From assembly GCF_001423185.1 (NCBI RefSeq), contig NZ_LMOB01000002.1, positions 567,087 through 631,086 on the forward strand: a DNA stretch of 64,000 nucleotides, in the 5' to 3' direction. A program made the position numbers and the translations under genes. The stretch is from Plantibacter sp. Leaf314 (GTDB lineage: Bacteria > Actinomycetota > Actinomycetes > Actinomycetales > Microbacteriaceae). Positions 41,652-49,057 of the stretch are shown here, in pieces. The notes under the pieces were generated by a model. It had not been told where the DNA came from. It saw only the letters and a list, made by a program, of their open reading frames with translations, and searched no databases. Within the stretch, counting starts at the first letter, position 1; each line of letters begins with the position of its first letter.

Positions 41652-42487
41652 TGACGGACGTTCCAAGGCAGAAGCTTGCTGAGCTCTTCCTCGAGGCCGC
41701 GCTTACATCTCGACCCCACCTCATAGTAGAGGGACCCGATGACGAGCGGTTCTTTCGTGCGTGGGCGGCCGCCGTGGGTGCCGATTTCCTGACCGTTTCA
41801 TCGGTTGAAGACATCGACATCGATACTGATACCGTACTCAGCATCGGATTGGCCGACGGTAATCGAGGAAGGGTCGTCGCGACGGCGAAGTCAGCTTCTG
41901 ATGAGGACGTGCCCGTCATTTGTGTCGCAGACAGAGACTGCGGGCATCACGTCGAGGAGCACTCCTACGAAACGCTCTTATGGACCGACTTTCCCGCGAT
42001 CGAAAGCTACGCAGTGGATGAGGCGACGCTCGATCGGGCGAACGACCTCAGCCTCCTAGGAAAGCTCCCCAAAGCGGAGACACTGCTACCACCGCTCACT
42101 TTCGCACTTCGCGAGATTTTCGCAGTGCGAACTCAAAATGAACATCTTCAGGGAGTCAAGCACGCCGCAGGACTGCCGAAAGGCTCTTCGGACCTAAGCG
42201 CGTTCGACGTTTCTAGAGCCATCGATCAACGGCTCGTTGGCGAGCTAGAAGGTTACCCCCGCTCCGAGGACCCAGATCCACGGACGTTTGCGTACGGTCA
42301 CGACATCGCCGACCTCTTGCTTTCCGCGTTCGGCAACGCGATCAAGAATCAAGCGGGTCTGACACATCGGAGAGCCCTCGAGGGAGCGTTGCGGAGTGCC
42401 ATTCAGGTAGTTGGCACTTATCGTTCGGAGCCGATGTTCACACGTCTTGAGCATTGGGTGCGGGATCAGGCCAAAAGGTCTGGATAG
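41651..42487 (+). CDS. DUF4435 protein, AriB-like effector candidate
   Basis: A 278-residue soluble protein. 'HLIVEGPDDERFFRAWAAAVG' near residue 23 and 'DVPVICVADRDCGHH' near residue 87 give the Glu and Asp-x-Asp elements of a TOPRIM-like fold, and 'LLWTDFPAIESYAVDEATL' is typical of DUF4435. DUF4435 is the effector subunit (AriB) of PARIS, where it acts as a nuclease, reported to cut tRNA. The gene follows the ATPase gene with a one-base overlap, so the two are made together. Identity as PARIS is inferred from domain pair and order. Confidence 0.72.
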   Translation: MTDVPRQKLAELFLEAALTSRPHLIVEGPDDERFFRAWAAAVGADFLTVSSVEDIDIDTDTVLSIGLADGNRGRVVATAKSASDEDVPVICVADRDCGHHVEEHSYETLLWTDFPAIESYAVDEATLDRANDLSLLGKLPKAETLLPPLTFALREIFAVRTQNEHLQGVKHAAGLPKGSSDLSAFDVSRAIDQRLVGELEGYPRSEDPDPRTFAYGHDIADLLLSAFGNAIKNQAGLTHRRALEGALRSAIQVVGTYRSEPMFTRLEHWVRDQAKRSG

Positions 42488-43079
42488 CACCGGCACAGGC
42501 CGGGGGCATGATGGTGCAGGCCGAGAGGGCGAGCTCGCTGCAGGTCGAGAGACCGAATCGGCCCAGCGAAGCTCGGCGCCTGATAGGCAACGCGCGCCGA
42601 AGGCGAAGGCTGCCCAGCGCTCCCGAGTCACGTGGTCGACTCGATACCTAGCCCTGCCTCGTTACGCGGAACAGCAACGGTCCCGTCCTCGACGGTTTCA
42701 CCTCGTCGATTTCATCTTTAAGGTAGTCGAAGTTCGCGACGGGATGGCCACCTGCCGCCATGCGTCCACAGTGCCACAATTTGGAGTCGAGAACCTACCA
42801 GAGCGGCCCCTGATCCTGCGCGATACCGAACGGTACGTCAGCTGCTCTCCGACAAAGGCGCATCTCACCGATGCCACGTCTCACAAAACTCCAGGTTTAC
42901 AAGACACACAGTGCGTCGATGACCGTGCCGATCTTAGGTCCGGAAAGCCGCAGGAGTTGCCAGCGATTGCCCGTCTCGGAAACAGTGTCTCACTGCGTGG
43001 TGTGTCTCATCGTTACTCGCACCAATTTCTGAGAGGAACCACGCCATCGGACTTCGAGGCTGTCTCAACGGGACCCTCA
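42488..43079. other. 592-bp stretch without a supported gene
   Basis: A long plus-strand frame crosses this region, but it has no ribosome site, starts inside the DUF4435 gene, runs on into the next gene's antisense strand, and has a scrambled composition. The heptamer TGTCTCA recurs near 42990, 43004 and 43061. It may be decayed insertion-sequence or promoter DNA. No more can be said. Confidence 0.4.
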
Positions 43080-45065
43080 TCAGATCGTTTGAAAATTCCC
43101 GTTAGTCGGATGCTCGAGAACCGCAGGTTGGGGTTCCGAGGATTCGACTGCCAGGCGCTCCGGTACGAGCGGATGACGAGCGACTGGACCCCATTTCTCC
43201 CATTGAAGTCGCATACGCCGCAGCTCCTGATTGTTCATGGCCGCGCGGTGGTCGACGGGCGGCGTGCGTTCAAGCCAACGTCGCAGATCATGCAGTGATG
43301 CGGCGATGCTGTCCAGTCTTGGCTCGGCCTGGCCAATGAATTCCACAAGCTGGGAGACGGCTGTGTCGACCACGACCAGGCGAACCGCAAGCACCTGAAG
43401 CACCGAATCATTCCACTGACCCGGGCTCGCGTTGATCGCGTCAAAGACGTCGTCGAGGGCGATCCAGGCGGCGGCTCGAACGGCGGCGGACCCCGTCTCC
43501 GCCCGACGTCGCGCGTCATAGTTTGCGGGCAGGAACGTCGCGAATGGAAGGCGGTCCAGAGAGGAAACCGCATACTCCCAGCTCGGCATAGTCGCGCGCA
43601 GCGCGGCCGCCGACACTGTGATGGATGTCGCAGGATTCTCTTCGGCGGTGACAGTGAACGTCTCGATGCGCGGCAGGAGACGGTGCGCGGTTAGTAGTGC
43701 TTGGAAGCACGGATTGATGTCGGAGATCCCTAGTTGTGCGACGCGGAGTTCTGCATCCCGCGCGTTCAGTTGTTGTTGTATCAGCTGAAGATTGTTTGTG
43801 CCGAAAAATGCGAGCGCGCGACGCCAGGCGGGCGTTCGACCGGGTTCGTTCGGGGTAGGAAAGGGGCTGCGGTCAGATGGCAGGGTCAGCGTTCGAACGG
43901 CGGCTAGGCCAGCTTCACATCCGGCGACGAAGGACTTGGCCTCAGAAACCGCGACGGCCACGTGAGACTGGCCCACACGATCGGTTTCGGTAACGAACTC
44001 CTGGTCAATGCCGTCCCATCCGAGCGTTTCATGTGCCTCGCTGTTCCGCATTTCGGGGAGAACGACCCTGTCGGCGATCATGGCGAGGAACCCGCCGTCG
44101 GCAATCAGCCGTTCGCGCAACGTTGTCAGCATGGGTGTGGGTTCCCAGAAGCCGTTGCGTAAGCAGTACAGGACCCACGCGTACTGACGGAAATGCCCCT
44201 CTGTGATGCGCTTGTACATGTCCGCAAGCGCAAGGGCTCGGTCTTCGGCGTACCCGCCCGCAAGCATGGCCGCAAAGGCTCGGTCGACCATCTGCTCGGT
44301 GCGCCGTAGCGCCGATTCACTGGCATGCAAATGCGCAAGGGCCTGAGCGGCTACGTCTGTCGGTGCGGAGAGGTAGCTGGTGACGAATGTGTCCATCGCG
44401 CTGTAGGCACCCACCGGATTGCCACAGTTGAGCACGCTGCCGATGATGTTTGTGCCGGCAAGAATGTCCGGGACGGCCGGCGTACCGAGGGAGTCAAGAT
44501 GCTCGAGGAGGCGGGTGAGGAGGGCGGTGTTCTTGTACGCGTAGTGCTTGAATACCCAGTCAGCGCGGAATTGACCGCTGGCGTCGATAGGCGAAGCAGG
44601 CAGCCGGAATGCAACCTCAAGCGCATCGTCGTCGTCGTGCGGTGAATCACGGCTACCCCACCACGACATGCCAGTACGCAGCTGCGCCGATGGCCCGCTG
44701 CTCGGGGTCCCTTCCCGTACTGCGACGGCGGCAGAGAGCATGGCCTCGTCAATCGCTCGCATCAGTTGTTCCGCGGCTCGTCTGTCAAAAGGCGTGAAGG
44801 GTTCCGCCGCCAGCAGCATCGAGAGGATCTGATTCCGCATCGAGGTGAGAGCGAGGGCCGAGACACGTATGGCGTTGAAGCTTTCATCGGGAAGCGGCAG
44901 GCATGCAGCGAACTGCTCTGTCGCCCGTACGATCGCATCTCGGTGTCGCCGCCACGCGTGTTGCCCGATTGGCATGGTGTGTCGTTCCCGCTCGAACTGG
45001 CGGAGGCCTTGCGGCGGTTGCAGGAGGTCAGCGAGACGATCCCGGGCTTCGGGTGGAAGAGCCAT
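43080..45065 (-). CDS. Large protein with HEPN-type RNSEAH motif
   Basis: I do not recognise this 661-residue, mostly helical soluble protein. Residues 296-352 resemble the core of HEPN ribonucleases: two helices ('QYAWVLYCLRNGFWEPTPM', 'LTTLRERLIADGGFLAMIA') followed by 'LPEMRNSEAHETLGWDG', where Arg340 to His345 fits the RNxxxH (R-x4-H) active-site motif. An N-terminal helical region (1-130), a middle region with 'YAYKNTALLTRLLEHLDSLG', and a C-terminal ~200-residue helical part have no known match. ATG 45065 has a poor ribosome site; ATG 44975 is an alternative. It lies convergent to the ATPase/DUF4435 pair, in the same island. Confidence 0.6.
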   Translation of the reverse strand: MALPPEARDRLADLLQPPQGLRQFERERHTMPIGQHAWRRHRDAIVRATEQFAACLPLPDESFNAIRVSALALTSMRNQILSMLLAAEPFTPFDRRAAEQLMRAIDEAMLSAAVAVREGTPSSGPSAQLRTGMSWWGSRDSPHDDDDALEVAFRLPASPIDASGQFRADWVFKHYAYKNTALLTRLLEHLDSLGTPAVPDILAGTNIIGSVLNCGNPVGAYSAMDTFVTSYLSAPTDVAAQALAHLHASESALRRTEQMVDRAFAAMLAGGYAEDRALALADMYKRITEGHFRQYAWVLYCLRNGFWEPTPMLTTLRERLIADGGFLAMIADRVVLPEMRNSEAHETLGWDGIDQEFVTETDRVGQSHVAVAVSEAKSFVAGCEAGLAAVRTLTLPSDRSPFPTPNEPGRTPAWRRALAFFGTNNLQLIQQQLNARDAELRVAQLGISDINPCFQALLTAHRLLPRIETFTVTAEENPATSITVSAAALRATMPSWEYAVSSLDRLPFATFLPANYDARRRAETGSAAVRAAAWIALDDVFDAINASPGQWNDSVLQVLAVRLVVVDTAVSQLVEFIGQAEPRLDSIAASLHDLRRWLERTPPVDHRAAMNNQELRRMRLQWEKWGPVARHPLVPERLAVESSEPQPAVLEHPTNGNFQTI

Positions 45066-45222
45066 CAGCTGGTAAGCCTAGCGAGTAGGCGAGCGGGGTT
45101 GCATGGTGCGAGGAACCGCTTTCCAATGGATGTGGGTAGTAACCTGCGCGCGGTCGGTTGAGACGACGCACACCGAAACCGACCTGAGGATCGACGCCCT
45201 TCTTCGGTGAAGGCATCGTCGG

Positions 45223-45681
45223 ATGGCAGACTCAGAGCGTGGACGCTTCACATCCCGCGGAAGCTGCGTGACCTTCTCACGATTGGTGACGACGACCTCA
45301 GGAATTGAGGTCGTCGTCACCATTGCGCGCGAGGCCGGCGTAGTGACCGCATACGCCGACGCGATCCCATCGCCCCTCACCCGGCAGTACGACGAGATCT
45401 ACAGCCGAGCATCCCAGGACTACCTCGCGGCCGCAGCAACCCACGGCCCTAGCCGAGCTGGGGACCCTCCGTTGACCGGCGCCGAGAAGTACCTTGCTGA
45501 GATCCGAATCGCCCTCTCCGAACTGCCCGCCGATGGCGCGGACCCAGGCATCAGGTACTTAGGTGGCGACGGAACGGAATGGCGATCGGTATGGAAGTGG
45601 TCGCTGCAGCCGACGCCGACACGGTTCGAGATCCGCACACCGCTCGGCGTTAGCCCTATCGATCTGTCGACTCCAAATTAG
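45223..45681 (+). CDS. 152-residue hypothetical protein
   Basis: A soluble protein of unknown family. Residues 40-80 look helical ('SRASQDYLAAAATHG...'), and the last 60 residues are beta-rich with several Trp ('TEWRSVWKWSLQPTPTRFEIRTPLG'). The first 40 codons are crossed by a perfect 16-bp inverted repeat. GTG 45343, after the repeat, is a possible alternative start that would leave the repeat in the leader. It is divergent from the HEPN-like gene. Confidence 0.5.
   Translation: MADSERGRFTSRGSCVTFSRLVTTTSGIEVVVTIAREAGVVTAYADAIPSPLTRQYDEIYSRASQDYLAAAATHGPSRAGDPPLTGAEKYLAEIRIALSELPADGADPGIRYLGGDGTEWRSVWKWSLQPTPTRFEIRTPLGVSPIDLSTPN
45285..45321. repeat. Perfect 16-bp inverted repeat with 5-nt loop
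   Basis: GGTGACGACGACCTCA (45285-45300) and its exact complement (45306-45321) surround GGAAT. It has no T tract on either side. It lies between the HEPN-like gene and the body of the following gene, so it may be a large operator or an RNA hairpin that controls translation. Confidence 0.85.
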
Positions 45682-45730
45682 CGGCTGGCGCGTCCTGCAA
45701 GCTCACTGCGGACGGCCCTGGTTCGAATAG

Positions 45731-45764
45731 CAACAGGCCCGGCGACGACGCGCCGAGCCTGTTG
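45731..45764. terminator. Bidirectional hairpin between convergent genes
   Basis: CAACAGGC-C-CGGCG pairs with CGCCG-A-GCCTGTTG over 13 bp with one mismatch and a 6-8 nt loop. It lies between two convergent genes (stops at 45681 and 45857), the usual place of a shared terminator. Confidence 0.65.
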
Positions 45765-45856
45765 ATGATTCACCGACATGTAGCTCATATGTCTGCCTGC
45801 GGATCTGCCTGGTGTGCCAGTGTCGGATGCTCCTGCTGCTCTCGTGGCGCAACTCG

Positions 45857-46237
45857 TCAGCTGCTTCGAAACCGAGCCGGTTGGATGCTCGTACTCGTCC
45901 AGCTCGGCATGTCGTTGAGCGGCCTCCACCCGAAGAGTTCCGCCTCGAGGTCCTGCTCCTCTTGTCCGCGTGGGAGCCACTCAACCTCCCAGTCATGCAT
46001 GAGGCTCACGAAGTAGTCAGTATCTGGGATGTATCGATCGTCCGGCACTGTCGCGTCGGGGGTCGTTTCGACAACCACCGTCCACCAAGGCTCGGCCGTG
46101 TCGGGATATACAAACACATAGCGGTTGAGTAAGTCCCCACTCCTGATTTGCCCTAGCCGACCCTGACTGCCCCAAAACCCGGACTCGGTTTCAACCATCA
46201 CCAGCACCACTTCCCCGACCAACGACGTCCACGGCAT
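45857..46237 (-). CDS. 126-residue hypothetical protein, immunity-like
   Basis: An acidic, Trp/Tyr-rich small protein ('NRYVFVYPDTAEPWWTVVVE', 'DYFVSLMHDWEVEWLPRGQ') with the composition of many immunity or toxin-neutralising proteins. That is only an impression. ATG 46237 lacks a clear ribosome site; ATG 46198 is an alternative. It converges on the 152-residue hypothetical gene. Confidence 0.5.
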   Translation of the reverse strand: MPWTSLVGEVVLVMVETESGFWGSQGRLGQIRSGDLLNRYVFVYPDTAEPWWTVVVETTPDATVPDDRYIPDTDYFVSLMHDWEVEWLPRGQEEQDLEAELFGWRPLNDMPSWTSTSIQPARFRSS

Positions 46238-46310
46238 CTAGCGAAGTGCCAAACTGGGAGACCCTGATAACGACCGATAATAACTCGCGGGCGAACTCTT
46301 CCGTGGATCA

Positions 46311-46469
46311 CTATCCAAGGTGGCGGTAGTCGCCGAAGACGAAGTTGAGCTCGCGGAGTAGCCCCTCCTCTCGGCCAGAGAATGGTCCAAGATCGGTGAC
46401 CTCCTCAGAAGCTCCCGACTCGCCCGCAATGTGCAGCGGTTGTGGCCGGTTCCGTCCAAGGACTGGGCG
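46311..46469 (-). pseudogene. Orphan 52-codon coding fragment
   Basis: Just after the hydrolase stop, a minus-strand frame without ATG/GTG/TTG reads 'NRPQPLHIAGESGASEEVTD' and ends 'LLRELNFVFGDYRHLG'. The composition is that of a real protein end rather than a shadow. It may be the tail of a gene lost when the island formed, or a short gene with a rare start. Confidence 0.35.
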
Positions 46470-46474
46470 TTACT

Positions 46475-47614
46475 TCAATGCACGGAGGCGCGAGGGGGCA
46501 CCTCACCCGGCCAGGTGTCGGCATTGATGCTTTCCATCCATCGCCGAATCGCGCTCTCGAACTGTCGGGCGTCGCGGTTCCATTCGAGGCCGTGCGGCGC
46601 ATCGGGCAGACTGATCAGCGTCATCTGGTCTGTAGCGTCTGTGGCCCATTGGGTTGACTCGATTGGTAGGAGCCGGTCTCCCACCGAATGCAGAGCGAGT
46701 ACCGGCAGACCGTTCGGAACCCCGCGCGAGAGTGCTCGAATGCGGAGGGCTCCTCGTACTCCCACCCGCCGAGCGGCTAGCGGGAAGCTCAACACAGCAA
46801 ACGCGGCCACGACAGGCACACGCGATCGCCCCGTGCGACGAGCCCCGTCGAAGGCTGCTCGGGCGAGACTGATCATCGGGGACACAAGGATGGCTCCGGC
46901 GACTAGTTCCGGTCGCACCCGAGCAGCGGCGAGACACATCGCTGCTCCGAACGACCAGCCGCAGAGAATCGCACGCGTGGCACCGAGAGCTACAGCCTCG
47001 TCGACGGCCGCCACGACTTGATCGATGTCGTCGGAAGCCAAGCCGACCCGCCGCGCCTCGAATGGCTGGCCGAACGAGACCACAAGAGACGGCAAGCCGA
47101 GCTTCTCGACGGTCCGCACTGAGCGCAGGGTCGATTGCGGGGATGCACCGAGCCCGTGAACATGGATGACCCACGTGTCGGAGGTGGCGCCAGCGTCGAA
47201 GCGCCAGGCTCCGGATGGCGTTCGGTCGTCCAAGCTCGCGTGCGGGAAATCTTCAATGGTGAGCGTGGTTCCCGTGAAGCGGGCTTGTGTCGCGCCTACG
47301 GGGATATCGCCTGTCACCACGAGCCGGTCAACCCTGCCCGCGGCATGGTCGACCGAGAGGACGTCCTCGATGAGGACCCGTTCCCCGGTGTCGAACTCCA
47401 GTGCAAAGTGACCGGGGACGGTCGTCACCGCATCGATCCCCAAGCGGACGGTGCCGCCCGGCGCGATCGCTTCTGCGGCGTTGAGAACGCTGACGTACCG
47501 AACGGGACCGCCGAGCACTAGGCGCCTTGCGGTCGCGACCCCGACGCCGCCCAGAGCAGCAACCGCGCAGATCGCCACCGCACCGATGATCGCTCCGACG
47601 ATCACGAGATTCAT
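46475..47614 (-). CDS. Membrane-anchored alpha/beta hydrolase
   Basis: A 379-residue protein. A single N-terminal hydrophobic segment (residues 3-30) anchors it. After a ~110-residue linker domain comes an alpha/beta-hydrolase fold: oxyanion motif 'VIHVHGLGASPQSTLRSV', nucleophile 'LCGWSFGAAMCLAAA', Asp in 'VLALHSVGDRLLPIES' and His in 'LPDAPHGLEWNRD'. The substrate is unknown. GAGGA precedes the ATG, which overlaps the stop of a small upstream gene by 4 nt. It marks the return to ordinary chromosomal sequence after the island. Confidence 0.82.
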   Translation of the reverse strand: MNLVIVGAIIGAVAICAVAALGGVGVATARRLVLGGPVRYVSVLNAAEAIAPGGTVRLGIDAVTTVPGHFALEFDTGERVLIEDVLSVDHAAGRVDRLVVTGDIPVGATQARFTGTTLTIEDFPHASLDDRTPSGAWRFDAGATSDTWVIHVHGLGASPQSTLRSVRTVEKLGLPSLVVSFGQPFEARRVGLASDDIDQVVAAVDEAVALGATRAILCGWSFGAAMCLAAARVRPELVAGAILVSPMISLARAAFDGARRTGRSRVPVVAAFAVLSFPLAARRVGVRGALRIRALSRGVPNGLPVLALHSVGDRLLPIESTQWATDATDQMTLISLPDAPHGLEWNRDARQFESAIRRWMESINADTWPGEVPPRASVH

Positions 47615-47844
47615 CGTCCGTCCTCGAGTTCGGCGAGCGCCGCCATCCGCGATTGTGCTGTCTCGACCGTCGCTTGCTCGTCTGGCGTGAGGGCCGCCTG
47701 CGCGTCCTTGGTGAGCAGCACGTCCTCGATTTCGATGAGTTGGCGGTGCAGCAGCATCTCCGGGTCGTCGTGGTCGAATCCTTCGCGCTCACGTGTTTCA
47801 GCCGGAACGATCCTTCGCCAGATGGCGTCGACGCCGCGGGCCAA
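47611..47844 (-). CDS. Small acidic protein coupled to the hydrolase gene
   Basis: A 77-residue helical protein ('DPEMLLHRQLIEIEDVLLTK...TVETAQSRMAALAELEDGR'). Its stop overlaps the hydrolase ATG by 4 nt. No ATG or GTG is available; TTG 47844 is the likely start, with a GGTGAG immediately before it. The frame is open for 17 further codons upstream. No family was recognised. It is divergent from the LacI regulator gene. Confidence 0.55.
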   Translation of the reverse strand: MARGVDAIWRRIVPAETREREGFDHDDPEMLLHRQLIEIEDVLLTKDAQAALTPDEQATVETAQSRMAALAELEDGR

Positions 47845-47881
47845 CTCACCGATCTGAGCGGCACTATCGGCAGCCGATGCG

Positions 47882-47918
47882 CAATCGATTGTTCATCATC
47901 GGTTCATCTCGATCGATC
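47882..47918. promoter_or_regulatory. Palindromes before the LacI gene
   Basis: CAATCGATTG (47882-47891) is a perfect palindrome with a central CG, as in LacI-family operators. A second palindrome, GATCGATC (47911-47918), and a direct repeat GTTCATC (47891, 47902) lie beside it. The region separates the LacI gene from the divergent hydrolase pair. Confidence 0.45.
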
Positions 47919-47945
47919 ACCTAGGCTCGTCACGGAGGAGCGGAC

Positions 47946-48977
47946 ATGCCCACGAGACGAATCGCGACGCTGCAGGATGTCGCCGACCTGTGCGGCATCT
48001 CCCGAGGTACGGCGTCACGCGCACTCACAGGCGGAGGACGAGTCTCCGCGGAGACTCGTGCGAAGGTGCAGGATGCCGCGCGACGACTCGACTACGTCAC
48101 GAACAGCGGCGCGCGGAACCTCCGACGAGCGCGAGCCGGCGCGGTCGGCCTCTGGCTCCCTCGGGATCTCCGCTTCATGGATTACTACATGAACTTCACC
48201 TTCGGCTTGGTCGAAGGCACACAGGACGAAGAGCTGACGGTCTCCCTCATCCCCGGAAACCTCGCTGGACGCAAAGTCGCCGGACTCCATGTCGATGGGT
48301 TCGTCCTCGCAGACGTCGACGCACACGATGATCTGGCCCGAGCGATCCTGCTCGACCCACGGCCGACGGTCAGCTCGGAGCTCGTCCCTCCAGAGCTACC
48401 CCAGCCTGCCGGCGTAGTGGCTGCCGACCACGCCTCGGCCGTACGCCACGTCCTCGAGCGCCTGCGTGACGGCGGGTCGCGCACGATCGGCATCCTCGCT
48501 CCGGATCTCGATCAGATGTGGGTCCGGGAGGCCAGCCAAGCGGCGCGCGAATGGTCGTCCGCCAACGGGGTGAGCCTCCATGTCACCCTGCTCCACAGGG
48601 TCCCGACGTCACCGGAACTGTCCGAGATCGTGCGCGGCATGCTCACCGAGCGGCCCGAGCTCGACGCGATCCTCTGTCTCCCGGAAGGGCTCGGCGTCGG
48701 GGTACTGACGGCGCTGCACGCGTCGGGACGATCGGTGCCCGGTGACATCCAGCTCGCCTCGTACACGGACAGCCCGTCACTGCTCATCGTCGATCCCCCG
48801 GTCTCCGCGGTTGACCTCCGTCCGCGGGAGGCAGGCATCCGCGCCGGGCGCGCATTGGTCGCGCTCCTGCAGGATCCAGCCCCCGAAGGCGACGTCTCCC
48901 GAGCGGCACCGCAGGTCGACTGGCTCGAACTGCCGTTCCGGCCGCGCGGGTCAACGAGGGGACCGTCGGCAGATTGA
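47946..48977 (+). CDS. LacI-family transcriptional regulator
   Basis: A 343-residue LacI/GalR regulator with an intact helix-turn-helix: 'IATLQDVADLCGISRGTASRALTGGGRVSAETRAKVQDAARRLDY' covers residues 6-50. The effector domain follows ('AGAVGLWLPRDLRFMDYYMNFTFG', 'VPGDIQLASYTDSPSLLIVDPPVSAVDLRPREAG'). The ligand is unknown. GGAGG lies 7 nt before the ATG. It may regulate the flavin monooxygenase gene 80 bp downstream on the same strand, the divergent hydrolase pair, or itself. Confidence 0.88.
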   Translation: MPTRRIATLQDVADLCGISRGTASRALTGGGRVSAETRAKVQDAARRLDYVTNSGARNLRRARAGAVGLWLPRDLRFMDYYMNFTFGLVEGTQDEELTVSLIPGNLAGRKVAGLHVDGFVLADVDAHDDLARAILLDPRPTVSSELVPPELPQPAGVVAADHASAVRHVLERLRDGGSRTIGILAPDLDQMWVREASQAAREWSSANGVSLHVTLLHRVPTSPELSEIVRGMLTERPELDAILCLPEGLGVGVLTALHASGRSVPGDIQLASYTDSPSLLIVDPPVSAVDLRPREAGIRAGRALVALLQDPAPEGDVSRAAPQVDWLELPFRPRGSTRGPSAD

Positions 48978-49057
48978 CCCTGTACATCAGGTAATTCAAA
49001 TGCAAAACTATGTGCACTTCAGGCCGACGACGATGTCGGATGAGAGAGGGACACATC

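Larger units (their letters stand above)
36396..46470. mobile_element. Decayed genomic island next to tRNA-Thr att site
   Basis: From the tRNA fragment to about 46.47 kb the genes are mostly unrecognised, G/C bias at third positions is weaker (clearest at 39.0-43.0 kb), and broken genes of mobile-element type occur (DUF1016, ParB, recombinase-type HTH). It carries a likely two-gene anti-phage module and a HEPN-like protein. No integrase gene or second att copy was found, so the right boundary is only where ordinary chromosomal genes resume. Confidence 0.5.

Noticed and set aside
42980..43070. Repeated TGTCTCA heptamers as possible insertion-sequence ends
   Set aside because: There is no transposase, no target duplication and no clear inverted partner.
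42411..43298. Plus-strand frame of 295 codons after the DUF4435 gene
   Set aside because: It starts inside DUF4435, ends antisense to the HEPN-like gene, lacks a ribosome site and shows no protein-like pattern.
45700..45740. GGTTCGAAT near 45718-45726 as a tRNA T-loop and second att copy
   Set aside because: No acceptor, anticodon or CCA elements surround it, and it does not match the tRNA-Thr fragment.
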